A stretch of DNA of 64,000 bases, taken from positions 372,001-436,000 of the forward strand of contig NZ_JQMQ01000004.1 in NCBI RefSeq assembly GCF_000744815.1. The letters are read 5' to 3'. Positions 1-7,515 of this stretch are shown here, in pieces. The translations under genes and the position numbers were made by a program. The notes beneath the pieces are model-generated. The model made no database searches. It was given only the letters and a program-made list of their open reading frames with translations, and was not told the origin of the DNA. Each line of letters opens with the position of its first letter. Positions within the stretch are counted from its first letter, which is position 1. The stretch comes from Phaeacidiphilus oryzae TH49. Its GTDB lineage: Bacteria; Actinomycetota; Actinomycetes; Streptomycetales; Streptomycetaceae.

Positions 1-588
1 CCCGCGCACCAGGCGCATCCTCAGTGCCGGGTACCTCTGGGGGCGGCGGAAGACGCCGACCGTGTCGCCCCAGTAGGCGTTCTTGGCGTCGATTCCCGCG
101 TAGTGGTGGCGAATGCCCTGGAAGGGTGGGAAGTCCGTGTGGACCTCGCGCAGTTCGAGCCCGGTGTACGCGGCAAGGGCCCGCATCCCGTCCGGGTAGT
201 AGCGCCAGCAGTCCTGTACGTCGTGGGCATGGCCGCGGGAGGGGGCGGTGACGAAGGCGGTGCCGCCCGGCTTCAGGACCCGGGCGATCTCCAGCATGGT
301 CGCCCAGAAGAAGGGAATGTGCTCGAAGGCCTGTCCCGAGATGACGAAATCGGCGCTTCCGGACTTCAGGGGGATGCGATACGGCTTGGTCATCACGCGG
401 TCCACATTGCGGCCGTCGCGCACGTCGACGCCCACGTAGTCGATGTCGCGCCCCTCCAGCAGTGAGCGGTGGGTGAGGGTCTGCTTGTCGGAGATCCGCG
501 CGCCCAGATCGACGACGCGGAGCCGGCCGTGGTCGGGGAGGTACTCCTCGACGCAGAGTTTCATATGGGCGTAGGCGGAAGGGTGCAT
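1..588 (-). CDS. Class I SAM-dependent methyltransferase, C-terminus cut by window edge
   Basis: Reading the minus strand from an ATG at 588 gives 196 codons with no stop before the window edge, so the C-terminus is missing. The start follows a GAGAGGAAA ribosome site. The protein has a Rossmann methyltransferase core: motif I-like VVDLGAR near residue 25, an acidic strand end (YVGVDVRDG) near residue 50, and the VLKPGGTAFVTAP strand near residue 105 that is typical of Methyltransf_11 proteins. The segment SADFVISGQAFEHI fits motif II of this fold. The substrate cannot be read from the sequence. Proteins of this look often act on small molecules or cell-surface sugars, but that is only a family-level guess. 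It diverges from the next methyltransferase across about 445 bp. Confidence 0.8.
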   Translation of the reverse strand, partial: MHPSAYAHMKLCVEEYLPDHGRLRVVDLGARISDKQTLTHRSLLEGRDIDYVGVDVRDGRNVDRVMTKPYRIPLKSGSADFVISGQAFEHIPFFWATMLEIARVLKPGGTAFVTAPSRGHAHDVQDCWRYYPDGMRALAAYTGLELREVHTDFPPFQGIRHHYAGIDAKNAYWGDTVGVFRRPQRYPALRMRLVRG

Positions 589-1033
589 AAGACCGGTTTC
601 CTCTCGTTGTGTGCCTGGTTCGATGAAGACGGTGAGATCACCTATGGGCCGGCGGGACAGGCGGGGGCGGGTGCCGTCTGCGGGCCAGTGGTCGGCTGCC
701 CGGACATGACGTCTGTGACGTTGAAGCTGTGCCGCGGCGAAGGCTGCTCGGAAGGACGGGGCAATTCCCGGAATCCGCCGGAACGGAGGCGCGGCGCTTG
801 AACGGCGGTGTGTCGGCTTCATCCGCATGGGTGCCGGTTCCGCTCACGTGATCTTCCCCCCGGAAGGATCGTGGTCATCGGGCCCGCAGTGCGACCGCGC
901 TCGGTTATATCATGAAGCTACTGTTAATACGCCACGATCTTCCTGTGTACGGACGGCGCTCCTTCGGGCATTCCTTCCTTTGCGGCGCCTGGCGCCTGGC
1001 GCCCGGGGGCGGTGGGCGGTAAGGAATGGCGTC
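589..1033. other. Intergenic region between divergent methyltransferase genes
   Basis: I see no convincing gene here; the open frames have poor codon bias and no ribosome sites. An AT-richer patch at about 903-933 stands out against the GC-rich background and could hold a promoter in either direction (TTATAT on plus, TATAAC on minus). Three back-to-back GGCGCC-containing heptamers at 984-1004 are self-complementary and may form a small hairpin in the leader of the plus-strand gene. Confidence 0.45.
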
Positions 1034-1873
1034 ATGGCCGATGAGCGCGAAGTGGATCTGGGCGAGGTCCAGCGAACCCTGATCATCCCCCTGGCCGCGC
1101 GGGCGCGGGAGAGCCGGGAGAAGCGGCCGCTGCTGCGGGACCCCAAGGCGGTGGAGATCCTGGAGTCCGCCGACTTCGACCTCGCCACCTACGGCCGTGA
1201 CTGGGGCGGCGCGCTCACCGTGCTGCGCACCGCCGTCTACGACGGCTGGGTGCGGGAGTTCCTGGGCGAGCACCCTGGCGGCACGGTGGTGGAGATCGGA
1301 ACCGGCCTCAACACCCGCTTCGAGCGGGTCGACGACGGGCGGGTGCACTGGATCGACCTGGACCTGCCGGACGCCGTCGCGCTGCGCCGCCGCTTCTTCG
1401 CCGACACCGAGCGGCGCCGGACGGTCGCGGCCTCCTTCCTGGACGAGGAGTGGCTGGAGGCGGTCGGCGCCGCCCCCGGCCCGTACTTCTTCGTCGCCGA
1501 CGGCGTGCTGGTCTACCTCCCCGAGCCGGAGGTGACGGTGGCGCTGGCCCGGCTGGCCCGGCGCTTCCCCGGGGCGCGGATCGCCTTCGACACCTACACC
1601 CGCGCCTCCGTGGAGCGTCAGCACAAGGCGGCAGAGCGGCGCGGCATCGCCGCCCGCTGGGCCTGGGCCTGCGACGACCCGCGCGCCCTGGGGCCGCTCG
1701 GCCTGACCGTGCTGGACTCCCGCCCGGTCACCGACCCGCCGGCCGAGATCCGCGGCCGCCTCTCCGCCGGCCGCCGACTGGCGCTCCGCGCTCTCCGCCC
1801 GCTGACCCGCGGTCTTATGACGGTCAACCTGTTCGAGGCCGCCCGCTCCGCCGGCGCCGGGCGAGCCGCCTAG
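1034..1873 (+). CDS. TcmP-like leucine carboxyl methyltransferase family O-methyltransferase
   Basis: A 279-residue protein of the leucine carboxyl methyltransferase / TcmP group (PF04072-like), which transfers methyl from SAM to carboxyl or hydroxyl groups of small molecules. The N-terminal half carries the family signature with the SAM loop VVEIGTGLNTRF near residue 90, then WIDLDLPDAV, whose acidic residues would bind the SAM ribose, and FFVADGVLVYLPE near residue 155. The frame stays open further upstream, but the ATG used here has AAGGA 8 nt before it and begins the conserved region; the upstream codons are not protein-like. The gene stands alone and ends inside a 19-bp tandem repeat. 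The substrate is unknown: TcmP homologues act on polyketides, but many stand-alone actinobacterial copies have no assigned role. Confidence 0.8.
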   Translation: MADEREVDLGEVQRTLIIPLAARARESREKRPLLRDPKAVEILESADFDLATYGRDWGGALTVLRTAVYDGWVREFLGEHPGGTVVEIGTGLNTRFERVDDGRVHWIDLDLPDAVALRRRFFADTERRRTVAASFLDEEWLEAVGAAPGPYFFVADGVLVYLPEPEVTVALARLARRFPGARIAFDTYTRASVERQHKAAERRGIAARWAWACDDPRALGPLGLTVLDSRPVTDPPAEIRGRLSAGRRLALRALRPLTRGLMTVNLFEAARSAGAGRAA

Positions 1874-1921
1874 GCCCAGCGGAGCCGCCTGGGCCCGGCG
1901 AAGCCGCCCAGGCCCGGCGAG
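1865..1921. repeat. Three 19-bp direct repeats across a stop codon
   Basis: Three near-identical 19-bp units start at 1865, 1884 and 1903. Each reads GCCGCC, then YAGGCCC or TGGGCCC, then a CGGCGA-like end. The first unit contains the TAG stop of the methyltransferase gene; the other two are non-coding. Confidence 0.75.
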
Positions 1922-1962
1922 GACCGCGGCCGGGGTCGGCGCCGCCGCCGGGCCGGAGGGCA

Positions 1963-1968
1963 TATCGT
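1963..1968 (+). promoter_or_regulatory. -10 box of probable leaderless lysR promoter
   Basis: TATCGT fits TAnnnT and lies 6 nt before the ATG of the LysR gene, which has no Shine-Dalgarno. No good -35 is visible in the GC-rich sequence upstream. Confidence 0.45.
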
Positions 1969-1974
1969 CCAGGG

Positions 1975-2919
1975 ATGGCGCGGCACTCGGTGGTTCATCT
2001 GGCGAATCTGGATCTCAATCTGCTGGTCGCCCTGCGGGAGCTGATCCGGGAGCGGAACGTGACCAGGGCCGCCGCCCGGATCGGCGTCACCCAGCCCGCG
2101 GCCTCCGCCGCGCTGGCCCGGCTGCGCCGGCACTTCGACGACGAGCTGCTGGTGCGCGGCGGCAGCGGCTACACCCTCTCCCCGCTGGCCATGCAGCTCG
2201 CCGAGCAGGTCGAGACGGTGTACGCGGAGATCGAGCGGCTCTTCGACACGGACAACCGGTTCGACCCGGCCACCTCGCGGCGGGAGTTCACCCTGCTGAT
2301 GGCGGACTACACGATCGCCGTCCTCGGCCGGCGGCTCTCCGCGGCGGTCGCCGCCGAGGCCCCCGGGGTGGACCTCCACATCCGGATGGTCCGGGAGGCC
2401 TTCACCGCCGACGCGGCCCGCACCATCCGCTTCATCGACGGCATCGTCAGCCCGCCGGCCGGCCGGTACGAGCTCCCGGGGGTGCGCTCGGAGGAGCTCT
2501 TCACCGACCGCTGGGTATGCGTGGTGGACGCGGCCAATCCGGTCGCCGCGCAGGGGGAGTTGACCCTTGCGCGGCTGGCCGCGATGCACTGGGTCGCGCC
2601 CTACCAGCCGGACCGCGGGCTGAGCAGCTCCGCGCCGATGGGCCGCCAACTCGCCCTGTTCGGCATCGAACCGGAGATCCGCACCCGGGTGGAGAGCTAT
2701 CTCGCGGTGCCGTACCTGGTGGCCGGCACCGACCGGGTGGCGCTCCTCCAGGAGCGGCTGGCCAGGCGGTTCGCCCCGGCGCTCGGGCTCGCGGTGCTGC
2801 CCTGCCCGGGGGAGCCCGAGCCGGTGTCGGAGCGCCTGTGGTGGCACGGCGACCATGACGCCGACCAGGGCCACCGCTGGCTGAAGGACCTCCTGGTCTC
2901 GCTGGGGAAGCAGCTCTGA
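1975..2919 (+). CDS. LysR family transcriptional regulator of the AcnX/IlvD operon
   Basis: A 314-residue LysR-type regulator. The N-terminal winged helix-turn-helix (about residues 12-70) shows RNVTRAAARIGVTQPAASAALARLRRHF, the usual recognition-helix pattern, here split only for reading. Residues 95-310 form the periplasmic-binding-like effector domain (FTLLMADYTIAVLG, later WVCVVDAANPVA). The subtype resembles NodD/LinR-like regulators, with a central block starting near FTLLM. The ATG has no Shine-Dalgarno but lies 6 nt after a TATCGT -10 box (1963-1968), so the message is probably leaderless. The gene is followed, in the same direction, by a T-N11-A palindrome at 2929-2943 and the catabolic operon. 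I infer that it activates that operon, with an inducer related to the degraded acid. Confidence 0.85.
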   Translation: MARHSVVHLANLDLNLLVALRELIRERNVTRAAARIGVTQPAASAALARLRRHFDDELLVRGGSGYTLSPLAMQLAEQVETVYAEIERLFDTDNRFDPATSRREFTLLMADYTIAVLGRRLSAAVAAEAPGVDLHIRMVREAFTADAARTIRFIDGIVSPPAGRYELPGVRSEELFTDRWVCVVDAANPVAAQGELTLARLAAMHWVAPYQPDRGLSSSAPMGRQLALFGIEPEIRTRVESYLAVPYLVAGTDRVALLQERLARRFAPALGLAVLPCPGEPEPVSERLWWHGDHDADQGHRWLKDLLVSLGKQL

Positions 2920-2928
2920 GCTGCGACT

Positions 2929-2943
2929 ATCAATGTGATTGAT
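2929..2943. promoter_or_regulatory. LysR-type T-N11-A operator
   Basis: ATCAAT-GTG-ATTGAT is a perfect inverted repeat that contains T-N11-A, the core pattern of LysR-type binding sites. It is AT-rich in a GC-rich background and lies about 79 bp upstream of the presumed transcription start at the FAD oxidoreductase ATG. Activators of this family usually bind somewhat upstream of the -35. A partial repeat of TATCA follows at about 2964. Confidence 0.65.
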
Positions 2944-3001
2944 GGGCTGGCAGGTGGTTTGTCTATCAGCCGGACTCTTCCCCGGCCACCAGGCCGCTCC
3001 C

Positions 3002-3007
3002 TAGCTT
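3002..3007 (+). promoter_or_regulatory. -10 box of probable leaderless operon promoter
   Basis: TAGCTT lies 7 nt before the ATG of the first catabolic gene, which has no Shine-Dalgarno. A weak TTCCCC at 2978-2983 gives an 18-bp spacer. A poor -35 fits a promoter that needs the LysR activator. Confidence 0.5.
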
Positions 3008-3014
3008 GTGGCGC

Positions 3015-4331
3015 ATGCCCCATCCACTCACCGACCTCCCGGTCCACACCGTCCGCCGCGAGGCCGCCCGCTCCGGCGGAGCCTCGGCGGCCGCGGCCCA
3101 TCGGATCACCGCCGACGTCTGCGTCGTCGGCGCCGGCATCGCCGGCCTCTCCGCCGCCCTGGAGTCCGCCGCCCTCGGACGCAGAGTCGTCCTGGTGGAC
3201 TCGCTGCCGGTGCTCGGCGGACAGATGGTCAACTCGCTGATCGGCCTCTTCTGCGGGGTCTACGGCAACGCCCCGCGGCACCGCCGGCTCACCCACGGCA
3301 TCTTCGACGACATGTTCCGCGACCTCGAAGCCACCGGCGACCTCTTCTACCGGCGCACCCACACCACCACCGTCGGCTATGACGAGGTGGCGCTCGGCCG
3401 GTGGGTGGAGAACGCCGTCCACGACAGCGGTGTGGAGGCCCTGACCGGAGCCGTGATCACGGCCGTGGACCGGGACGGCGAACGCCTCGACTCGGTGCGC
3501 TTCGCCACCCGCTACGGCTCTGTGGAGGTCTCCGCCACCGGCTTCGTGGACGCCACCGGCGACGCCGCCCTCGCCTGGGAGGCCGGACTGCCCTGCCGGC
3601 TCCCGGACCGCGAGATCTACGGCTCCCAGCAGCTGGTGGTCGAGCGGGTGGCCGAGGAGGGCCGGCCGGAGATCGAGGAACTGACCGCCCGGGTCCGGGA
3701 GAAGGCCCAGGAGTACGGGCTGCGCCGGCGCGACGGACTGGCCTTCTACTTCCCTCGCCGGGGCACCGCCGTCCTCAACATGACGCATATCGAGGCCCCG
3801 CTCGAACCGCTCGCCGCCACCCGCGCCCAGATCGAGGGCAAGCGGCAGGCCGACCGGGTGGTGGAGTTCCTGCGCACCGAGTTCCCCGCCGCCTTCGGCT
3901 CGGCCCGGGTGCGCAGCTACGGCTTCCCCGGCCGCCGGCAGACCCGCTGGATGCAGGCCGTCCACCAGCTGACCGTGGACGAGGTACGGGCCGGGACCCG
4001 CTTCCCGGACGCGGTCGCCAGGACCGCCTGGCCGATCGAGCTCCACGACACCGAGCAGGGCTACGTCTGGGAGACCTTCGGCCCCGACCACCTCCACTAC
4101 GTGCCGCTGCGCAGCATGCTCCCCGCCGAGGCGGACAACCTGCTGGCGGCCGGGCGCTGCGTGGACGGGGACGCGGCGGCGCTCTCCAGCGTCCGGGTGA
4201 TGGGCCCGTGCGCGGCGATGGGCTTCGCCGCCGCCCACGCGCTGGACCTGGCCGCCGAGGCGAAGGAGAGCCTCCACCGGATCGACCACTCGGCGCTGGC
4301 CGCCCGGCTCACCGCCAATCTGGACGACTGA
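3015..4331 (+). CDS. FAD-dependent oxidoreductase (FAD_oxidored family), first gene of AcnX operon
   Basis: A 438-residue flavoprotein. The dinucleotide-binding motif CVVGAGIAGLSAAL near residue 37 is followed by an acidic strand end (RRVVLVDS), as expected for binding FAD ribose. Downstream, GQMVNSLIGLFCGVYGN and ATGDAALAWEAGLP match the pattern of the FAD_oxidored (PF12831) family, and the C-terminal LLAAGRCVDGDAAALSSVRVMGPC resembles its second FAD contact. The in-frame TTG at 3006 overlaps the -10 box, so the ATG at 3015 is preferred. About 50 bp separate it from the IlvD/Edd gene, with which it is probably cotranscribed. It may oxidise a hydroxy-acid or amino-acid intermediate; the electron acceptor and substrate are unknown. 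Confidence 0.8.
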   Translation: MPHPLTDLPVHTVRREAARSGGASAAAAHRITADVCVVGAGIAGLSAALESAALGRRVVLVDSLPVLGGQMVNSLIGLFCGVYGNAPRHRRLTHGIFDDMFRDLEATGDLFYRRTHTTTVGYDEVALGRWVENAVHDSGVEALTGAVITAVDRDGERLDSVRFATRYGSVEVSATGFVDATGDAALAWEAGLPCRLPDREIYGSQQLVVERVAEEGRPEIEELTARVREKAQEYGLRRRDGLAFYFPRRGTAVLNMTHIEAPLEPLAATRAQIEGKRQADRVVEFLRTEFPAAFGSARVRSYGFPGRRQTRWMQAVHQLTVDEVRAGTRFPDAVARTAWPIELHDTEQGYVWETFGPDHLHYVPLRSMLPAEADNLLAAGRCVDGDAAALSSVRVMGPCAAMGFAAAHALDLAAEAKESLHRIDHSALAARLTANLDD

Positions 4332-4376
4332 GGACGACCGAGGAGGACCGAGGACGACCGATGGACGACCGAGGAG
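4330..4376 (+). repeat. Decamer repeat array carrying multiple Shine-Dalgarno-like cores
   Basis: About four and a half copies of a GAGGACGACC-like decamer fill the gap before the IlvD/Edd gene (starts at 4330, 4340, 4350, 4360 and 4371; the fourth has one extra base). Each unit holds a GAGGA core, so the true ribosome site GAGGAG (4371-4376) is the last of several copies. Confidence 0.7.
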
Positions 4377-4381
4377 CATCG

Positions 4382-6100
4382 ATGCTGCGCAGCAACTACC
4401 CGCCCGGCTCCGTCCGCTGGGCCACCCGCAGGTCCCAGTGGCGGGCGCTCGGCCTCAGCGACGAGGACATGCTCAAGCCCAAGATCGCGGTGGTGAACAC
4501 CTCCTCCGAACTGGCCGTCTGCTTCAGCCATCTGGACGGCGTGGCGGCCAGGGTCAAGGAGGGCGTCCGGGCGGCCGGCGGCCTGCCCTTCGAGGTGCGC
4601 ACCACCGCGCCCAGCGACTTCATCCACTCCGCGGGCCACGGCGGCGGCTACATCCTCTCCGCCCGCGACCTGATCGTGAACGACATCGAGGTGGGGGTGG
4701 AGGGCGCCCAGCTGGACGGCATGATCTGCCTGGCCAGCTGCGACAAGACGGCCCCCGGCCAGCTGATGGCCGCGGGCCGGCTGGACATCCCCACCCTCCT
4801 CCTCGCCTGCGGCTACCAGCCCAGCGGCAGCTACCGGGGCGAGCACTGCGACATCGAGGACGTCTTCCTCCATGCCTGCGGCACCCCCGGTGCCGAACTC
4901 ACCGCCGAGCTCACCGAGATGAGCGAGGACGCCGTGCGCGGCCCCGGCGTCTGCGCGGGGATGGGCACCGCCAACTCGATGCACATCGTCGCCGAGGCGC
5001 TGGGCATGGCGCTGCCCGGCAGCACCCCGGTTGCCGCCGACTCCCCGGCCATGTGGCGGGAGGCGGACCGGGCGGCCGCCCGGATCGTCGAGCTGGTCCG
5101 CGAGGACGTGCGGCCGCGTGCCGTGCTGACCGCCGCCGCGTTCCGCAACGCGGTGCGGGTGGCGCTGTCGGTGGGCGCCTCGATCAACACCGTCAAGCAC
5201 CTCCAGGCGGTGGCCGCCGAGGCCGAGGTCGACCTCGACGTCCTCGGGCTGTTCGCCGAGTACGGTGCCGTCACCCCGCTCCTCTCCGCGGTACGCCCCA
5301 ACGGACCGCACACCATCGAGCAGTTCGACGCGGCGGGCGGCGCCCGCGCGGTGATGCGCCGACTGGCGGCGCTGGACGGGCTGCTCGACCTGGACGCACC
5401 GACCGTCAGCGGCCACATCGTGGGGGAGAACCTCGCGGGCGCGGAGGCCACCGACCCGGCCACCGACCGCGACACCGACACCGAGGCCGACGCCCACGCC
5501 GAGGTGATCCGCCCCGCCGACCGGCCGTTCTCCCGCGAGCCGCTGATCGTCATCCTGCGCGGCAGCCTCTGCCCGCTGGGCGGGATCGTCAAGCTCTCCG
5601 TCGACCACGAGCGCCCGACCGGCTTCAGCGGCCCGGCCCGCTGCTTCGAGCGCCAGGAGGACGCGGTGGCCGCGCTGGCCGCCGGGGCGATCGGCGCCGG
5701 GGACGTGGTGGTGCTGCGCGGCCTGGGCCCGCGCGGGCGCCCCGGGATGGGGATGGCCTCGCAGATCGTCTTCGCCCTGGACCGGGCCGGACTCACCGGC
5801 CGGGTGGCGGTGGTGACGGACGGTCAGCTCTCCGGTCTGGTCAACCGCGGCATCGTGGTGGGGGAGGTGCGCCCGGAGGCCGCGGACGGCGGACCCCTCG
5901 CACTGGTCAGGGACGGCGACCGGATTCGCGTCGACGTGCCCGGGCGCGGCTGCGAACTGGACGTCGAGCCCGCCGAACTGGAGCGCCGCAGGGCCGAGCG
6001 GCCCACCCTGCCGGAGTACGGGGAGCGCGGCTGGCTCTCGGTCTACCGCCGTACCGTCCAGCCGCTCGCGGACGGCGCCGTCCTGCGCCCGGGCTCCTGA
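4382..6100 (+). CDS. IlvD/Edd family dehydratase (hydroxy-acid or sugar-acid dehydratase)
   Basis: A 572-residue Fe-S dehydratase of the IlvD/Edd family, which removes water from 2,3-dihydroxy acids or sugar acids. Three candidate cluster cysteines are visible: C47 (ELAVCFSH), C120 in the signature SCDKTAPGQLMA, and C191 in GVCAGMGTANSM. The C-terminal signature VVTDGQLSGLVNRG carries the expected glycine-rich turn. The start with GAGGAG 5 nt upstream is chosen over the ATG at 4361. Residues about 358-382 form a low-complexity Asp/Thr/Ala/His insert (DPATDRDTDTEADAHAE). Branched-chain amino-acid synthesis is unlikely here: the neighbours are an organic-acid symporter, an FAD oxidoreductase and aconitase X. 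I therefore infer a catabolic sugar-acid or hydroxy-acid dehydratase rather than housekeeping IlvD. Confidence 0.85.
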   Translation: MLRSNYPPGSVRWATRRSQWRALGLSDEDMLKPKIAVVNTSSELAVCFSHLDGVAARVKEGVRAAGGLPFEVRTTAPSDFIHSAGHGGGYILSARDLIVNDIEVGVEGAQLDGMICLASCDKTAPGQLMAAGRLDIPTLLLACGYQPSGSYRGEHCDIEDVFLHACGTPGAELTAELTEMSEDAVRGPGVCAGMGTANSMHIVAEALGMALPGSTPVAADSPAMWREADRAAARIVELVREDVRPRAVLTAAAFRNAVRVALSVGASINTVKHLQAVAAEAEVDLDVLGLFAEYGAVTPLLSAVRPNGPHTIEQFDAAGGARAVMRRLAALDGLLDLDAPTVSGHIVGENLAGAEATDPATDRDTDTEADAHAEVIRPADRPFSREPLIVILRGSLCPLGGIVKLSVDHERPTGFSGPARCFERQEDAVAALAAGAIGAGDVVVLRGLGPRGRPGMGMASQIVFALDRAGLTGRVAVVTDGQLSGLVNRGIVVGEVRPEAADGGPLALVRDGDRIRVDVPGRGCELDVEPAELERRRAERPTLPEYGERGWLSVYRRTVQPLADGAVLRPGS

Positions 6101-6150
6101 CCGGCCCCCGGCGATCCCACCCCTCCCACCTCACCACCAGGAGACGAGCG

Positions 6151-7515
6151 ATGACGCTCTCCCCCAGCAGACCCGCGAGCGCGCCCACCGAGGCCGACGC
6201 CGGACGCTCGGCCCGCGGCGGCGTCTTCTCGATGTTCGTCGACAGCTTCGACGTCTACCTCCCGGCCCTCGTCCTCCCGGCCGCGATGGGCTACTTCATG
6301 CCCGACGGGCTGCCCGCCGCGACCCGGGCCACCCTCACCACCCTCCTCTTCACCATCGGCCTGCTGGCCCGGCCGATCGGCAGCGTGATCTTCGGGAACG
6401 TCTCCGACCGGATCGGCCGCCGCCGCACCACCCTGATCAGCGGCTGGGGCTTCACCGTCGCCACCCTGCTGATGGGCCTGCTGCCCGGCTACGGCGCCTG
6501 GGGTTACGGAGCCGTGGTCGTCTTCGCGCTGCTCCGCCTGGTCAGCGGGATCTTCCTGGCCGGCGGCTACGCGGCCCCCATCCCGCTCGCGCTGGAGCAG
6601 GCGGGGGAGCGGGGCCGGGGCCGCGTCGGGGGACTGATCGGGGCCGGCGCGCCCGGCGCCTTCCTGGTCATCAACGCGCTGCTGCTGGTCCTCCTGGACA
6701 CCCTCCCCGACGGGGGCTTCCTCCACTGGGGCTGGCGGCTGCCGTTCCTGATCGGCTTCCTCCTCGGCCTGGTCTACCTCTGGCAGTACCGGGGAGTCGT
6801 CGAGGACGAGAGCGTCTACGCCGAGCGGCGGGCCCGCGGCCGGCGCCAGCCGGTGGCCGAGCTGTTCACCGAGCATCGCGGCCTGATCGCCGGGGTCTTC
6901 CTGTTCACCTGCGGCTACTGGTTCTCCGCGCAGATGTCGGTCTCCTTCCTGCCCACCCTGCTGGTGCAGGTGCTCGGCCAGAAGCCGCGGTTGGAGACCA
7001 CCCTGGAGCTGGTCTCGGCCGCCCTCACCTGCGTGGCCATCGTGCTGGTGGCCGCGTGGGGCCAGCGGGCCGGACGGCGCCGGGTGCTGATGTTCTGGGC
7101 GCTGCTCACCGCGGTGCTGGTCTCCGCCTCGTTCCTGCTGCTCGGGGTGGCGGCGCACGCCGGGGCGCCGAGCTGGCTGATCGGCGTGATCTACGTGGTC
7201 GCGAAGGTGATCCCGTCCGCGCCGCTCGGCGTCATCCTCGCCTATCTCAACGAGCGCTTCCCGGCCTCGGTCCGGGCCAGCGGCTACGGCATCGGCTATA
7301 TGTTCGGCCTGATCCTGCCCGGCCTCTACAGCTTCTGGCTGCTCTGGCTCGGCCACCTGATGCCCTATCAGGCCGCCCCCGTGGTGCTGATCGCCTTCGG
7401 CGGGCTGCTGATGTTCGCCGCCGTCCGGCGTGGCCCGGAGACCAGCGGCCCCGCCGGCGCCCCGGCGGCGGCACCGGCGGCGGCCGCGGAACCGGCGAAG
7501 GGAGCCCTTCGATGA
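6151..7515 (+). CDS. MFS transporter, metabolite:H+ symporter type
   Basis: A 454-residue membrane protein with about 12 hydrophobic segments. It has the MFS signature between TM2 and TM3 (GNVSDRIGRRRTTLIS) and TM1-TM2 features of the metabolite:H+ symporter group (DSFDVYLPALVLPAAM, IGLLARPIGSVIFG), whose known members carry shikimate, 2-oxoglutarate, citrate or proline/betaine. The C-terminus is an Ala/Pro-rich cytoplasmic tail. The ATG follows CAGGAGACG. The stop codon overlaps the ATG of the aconitase X large subunit (ATGA), so the two are translationally coupled. It probably imports the acid that the flanking dehydratases degrade. Confidence 0.85.
   Translation: MTLSPSRPASAPTEADAGRSARGGVFSMFVDSFDVYLPALVLPAAMGYFMPDGLPAATRATLTTLLFTIGLLARPIGSVIFGNVSDRIGRRRTTLISGWGFTVATLLMGLLPGYGAWGYGAVVVFALLRLVSGIFLAGGYAAPIPLALEQAGERGRGRVGGLIGAGAPGAFLVINALLLVLLDTLPDGGFLHWGWRLPFLIGFLLGLVYLWQYRGVVEDESVYAERRARGRRQPVAELFTEHRGLIAGVFLFTCGYWFSAQMSVSFLPTLLVQVLGQKPRLETTLELVSAALTCVAIVLVAAWGQRAGRRRVLMFWALLTAVLVSASFLLLGVAAHAGAPSWLIGVIYVVAKVIPSAPLGVILAYLNERFPASVRASGYGIGYMFGLILPGLYSFWLLWLGHLMPYQAAPVVLIAFGGLLMFAAVRRGPETSGPAGAPAAAPAAAAEPAKGALR

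Noticed and set aside
103-801. Small plus-strand ORFs at the window start
   Set aside because: They lie antisense to the methyltransferase or in the gap after it, show no family pattern and no ribosome sites.
984-1004. GGCGCC heptamer repeats taken as a possible terminator or riboswitch
   Set aside because: Too short and simple; no upstream gene in the right direction ends here and no conserved riboswitch core is visible.
827-1033. Upstream extension of the TcmP-like gene
   Set aside because: The frame is open but includes AT-rich promoter-like DNA and non-protein-like sequence; the ATG at 1034 has a good ribosome site.
2697-4379. 560-codon minus ORF opposite the LysR/FAD oxidoreductase genes
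   Set aside because: Antisense shadow with low-complexity composition; the plus-strand frames carry clear families and proper starts.
4361-4381. Earlier ATG for the IlvD/Edd gene
   Set aside because: It lies inside the decamer array and gives seven residues coded by the repeat; the ATG at 4382 has GAGGAG at good spacing.
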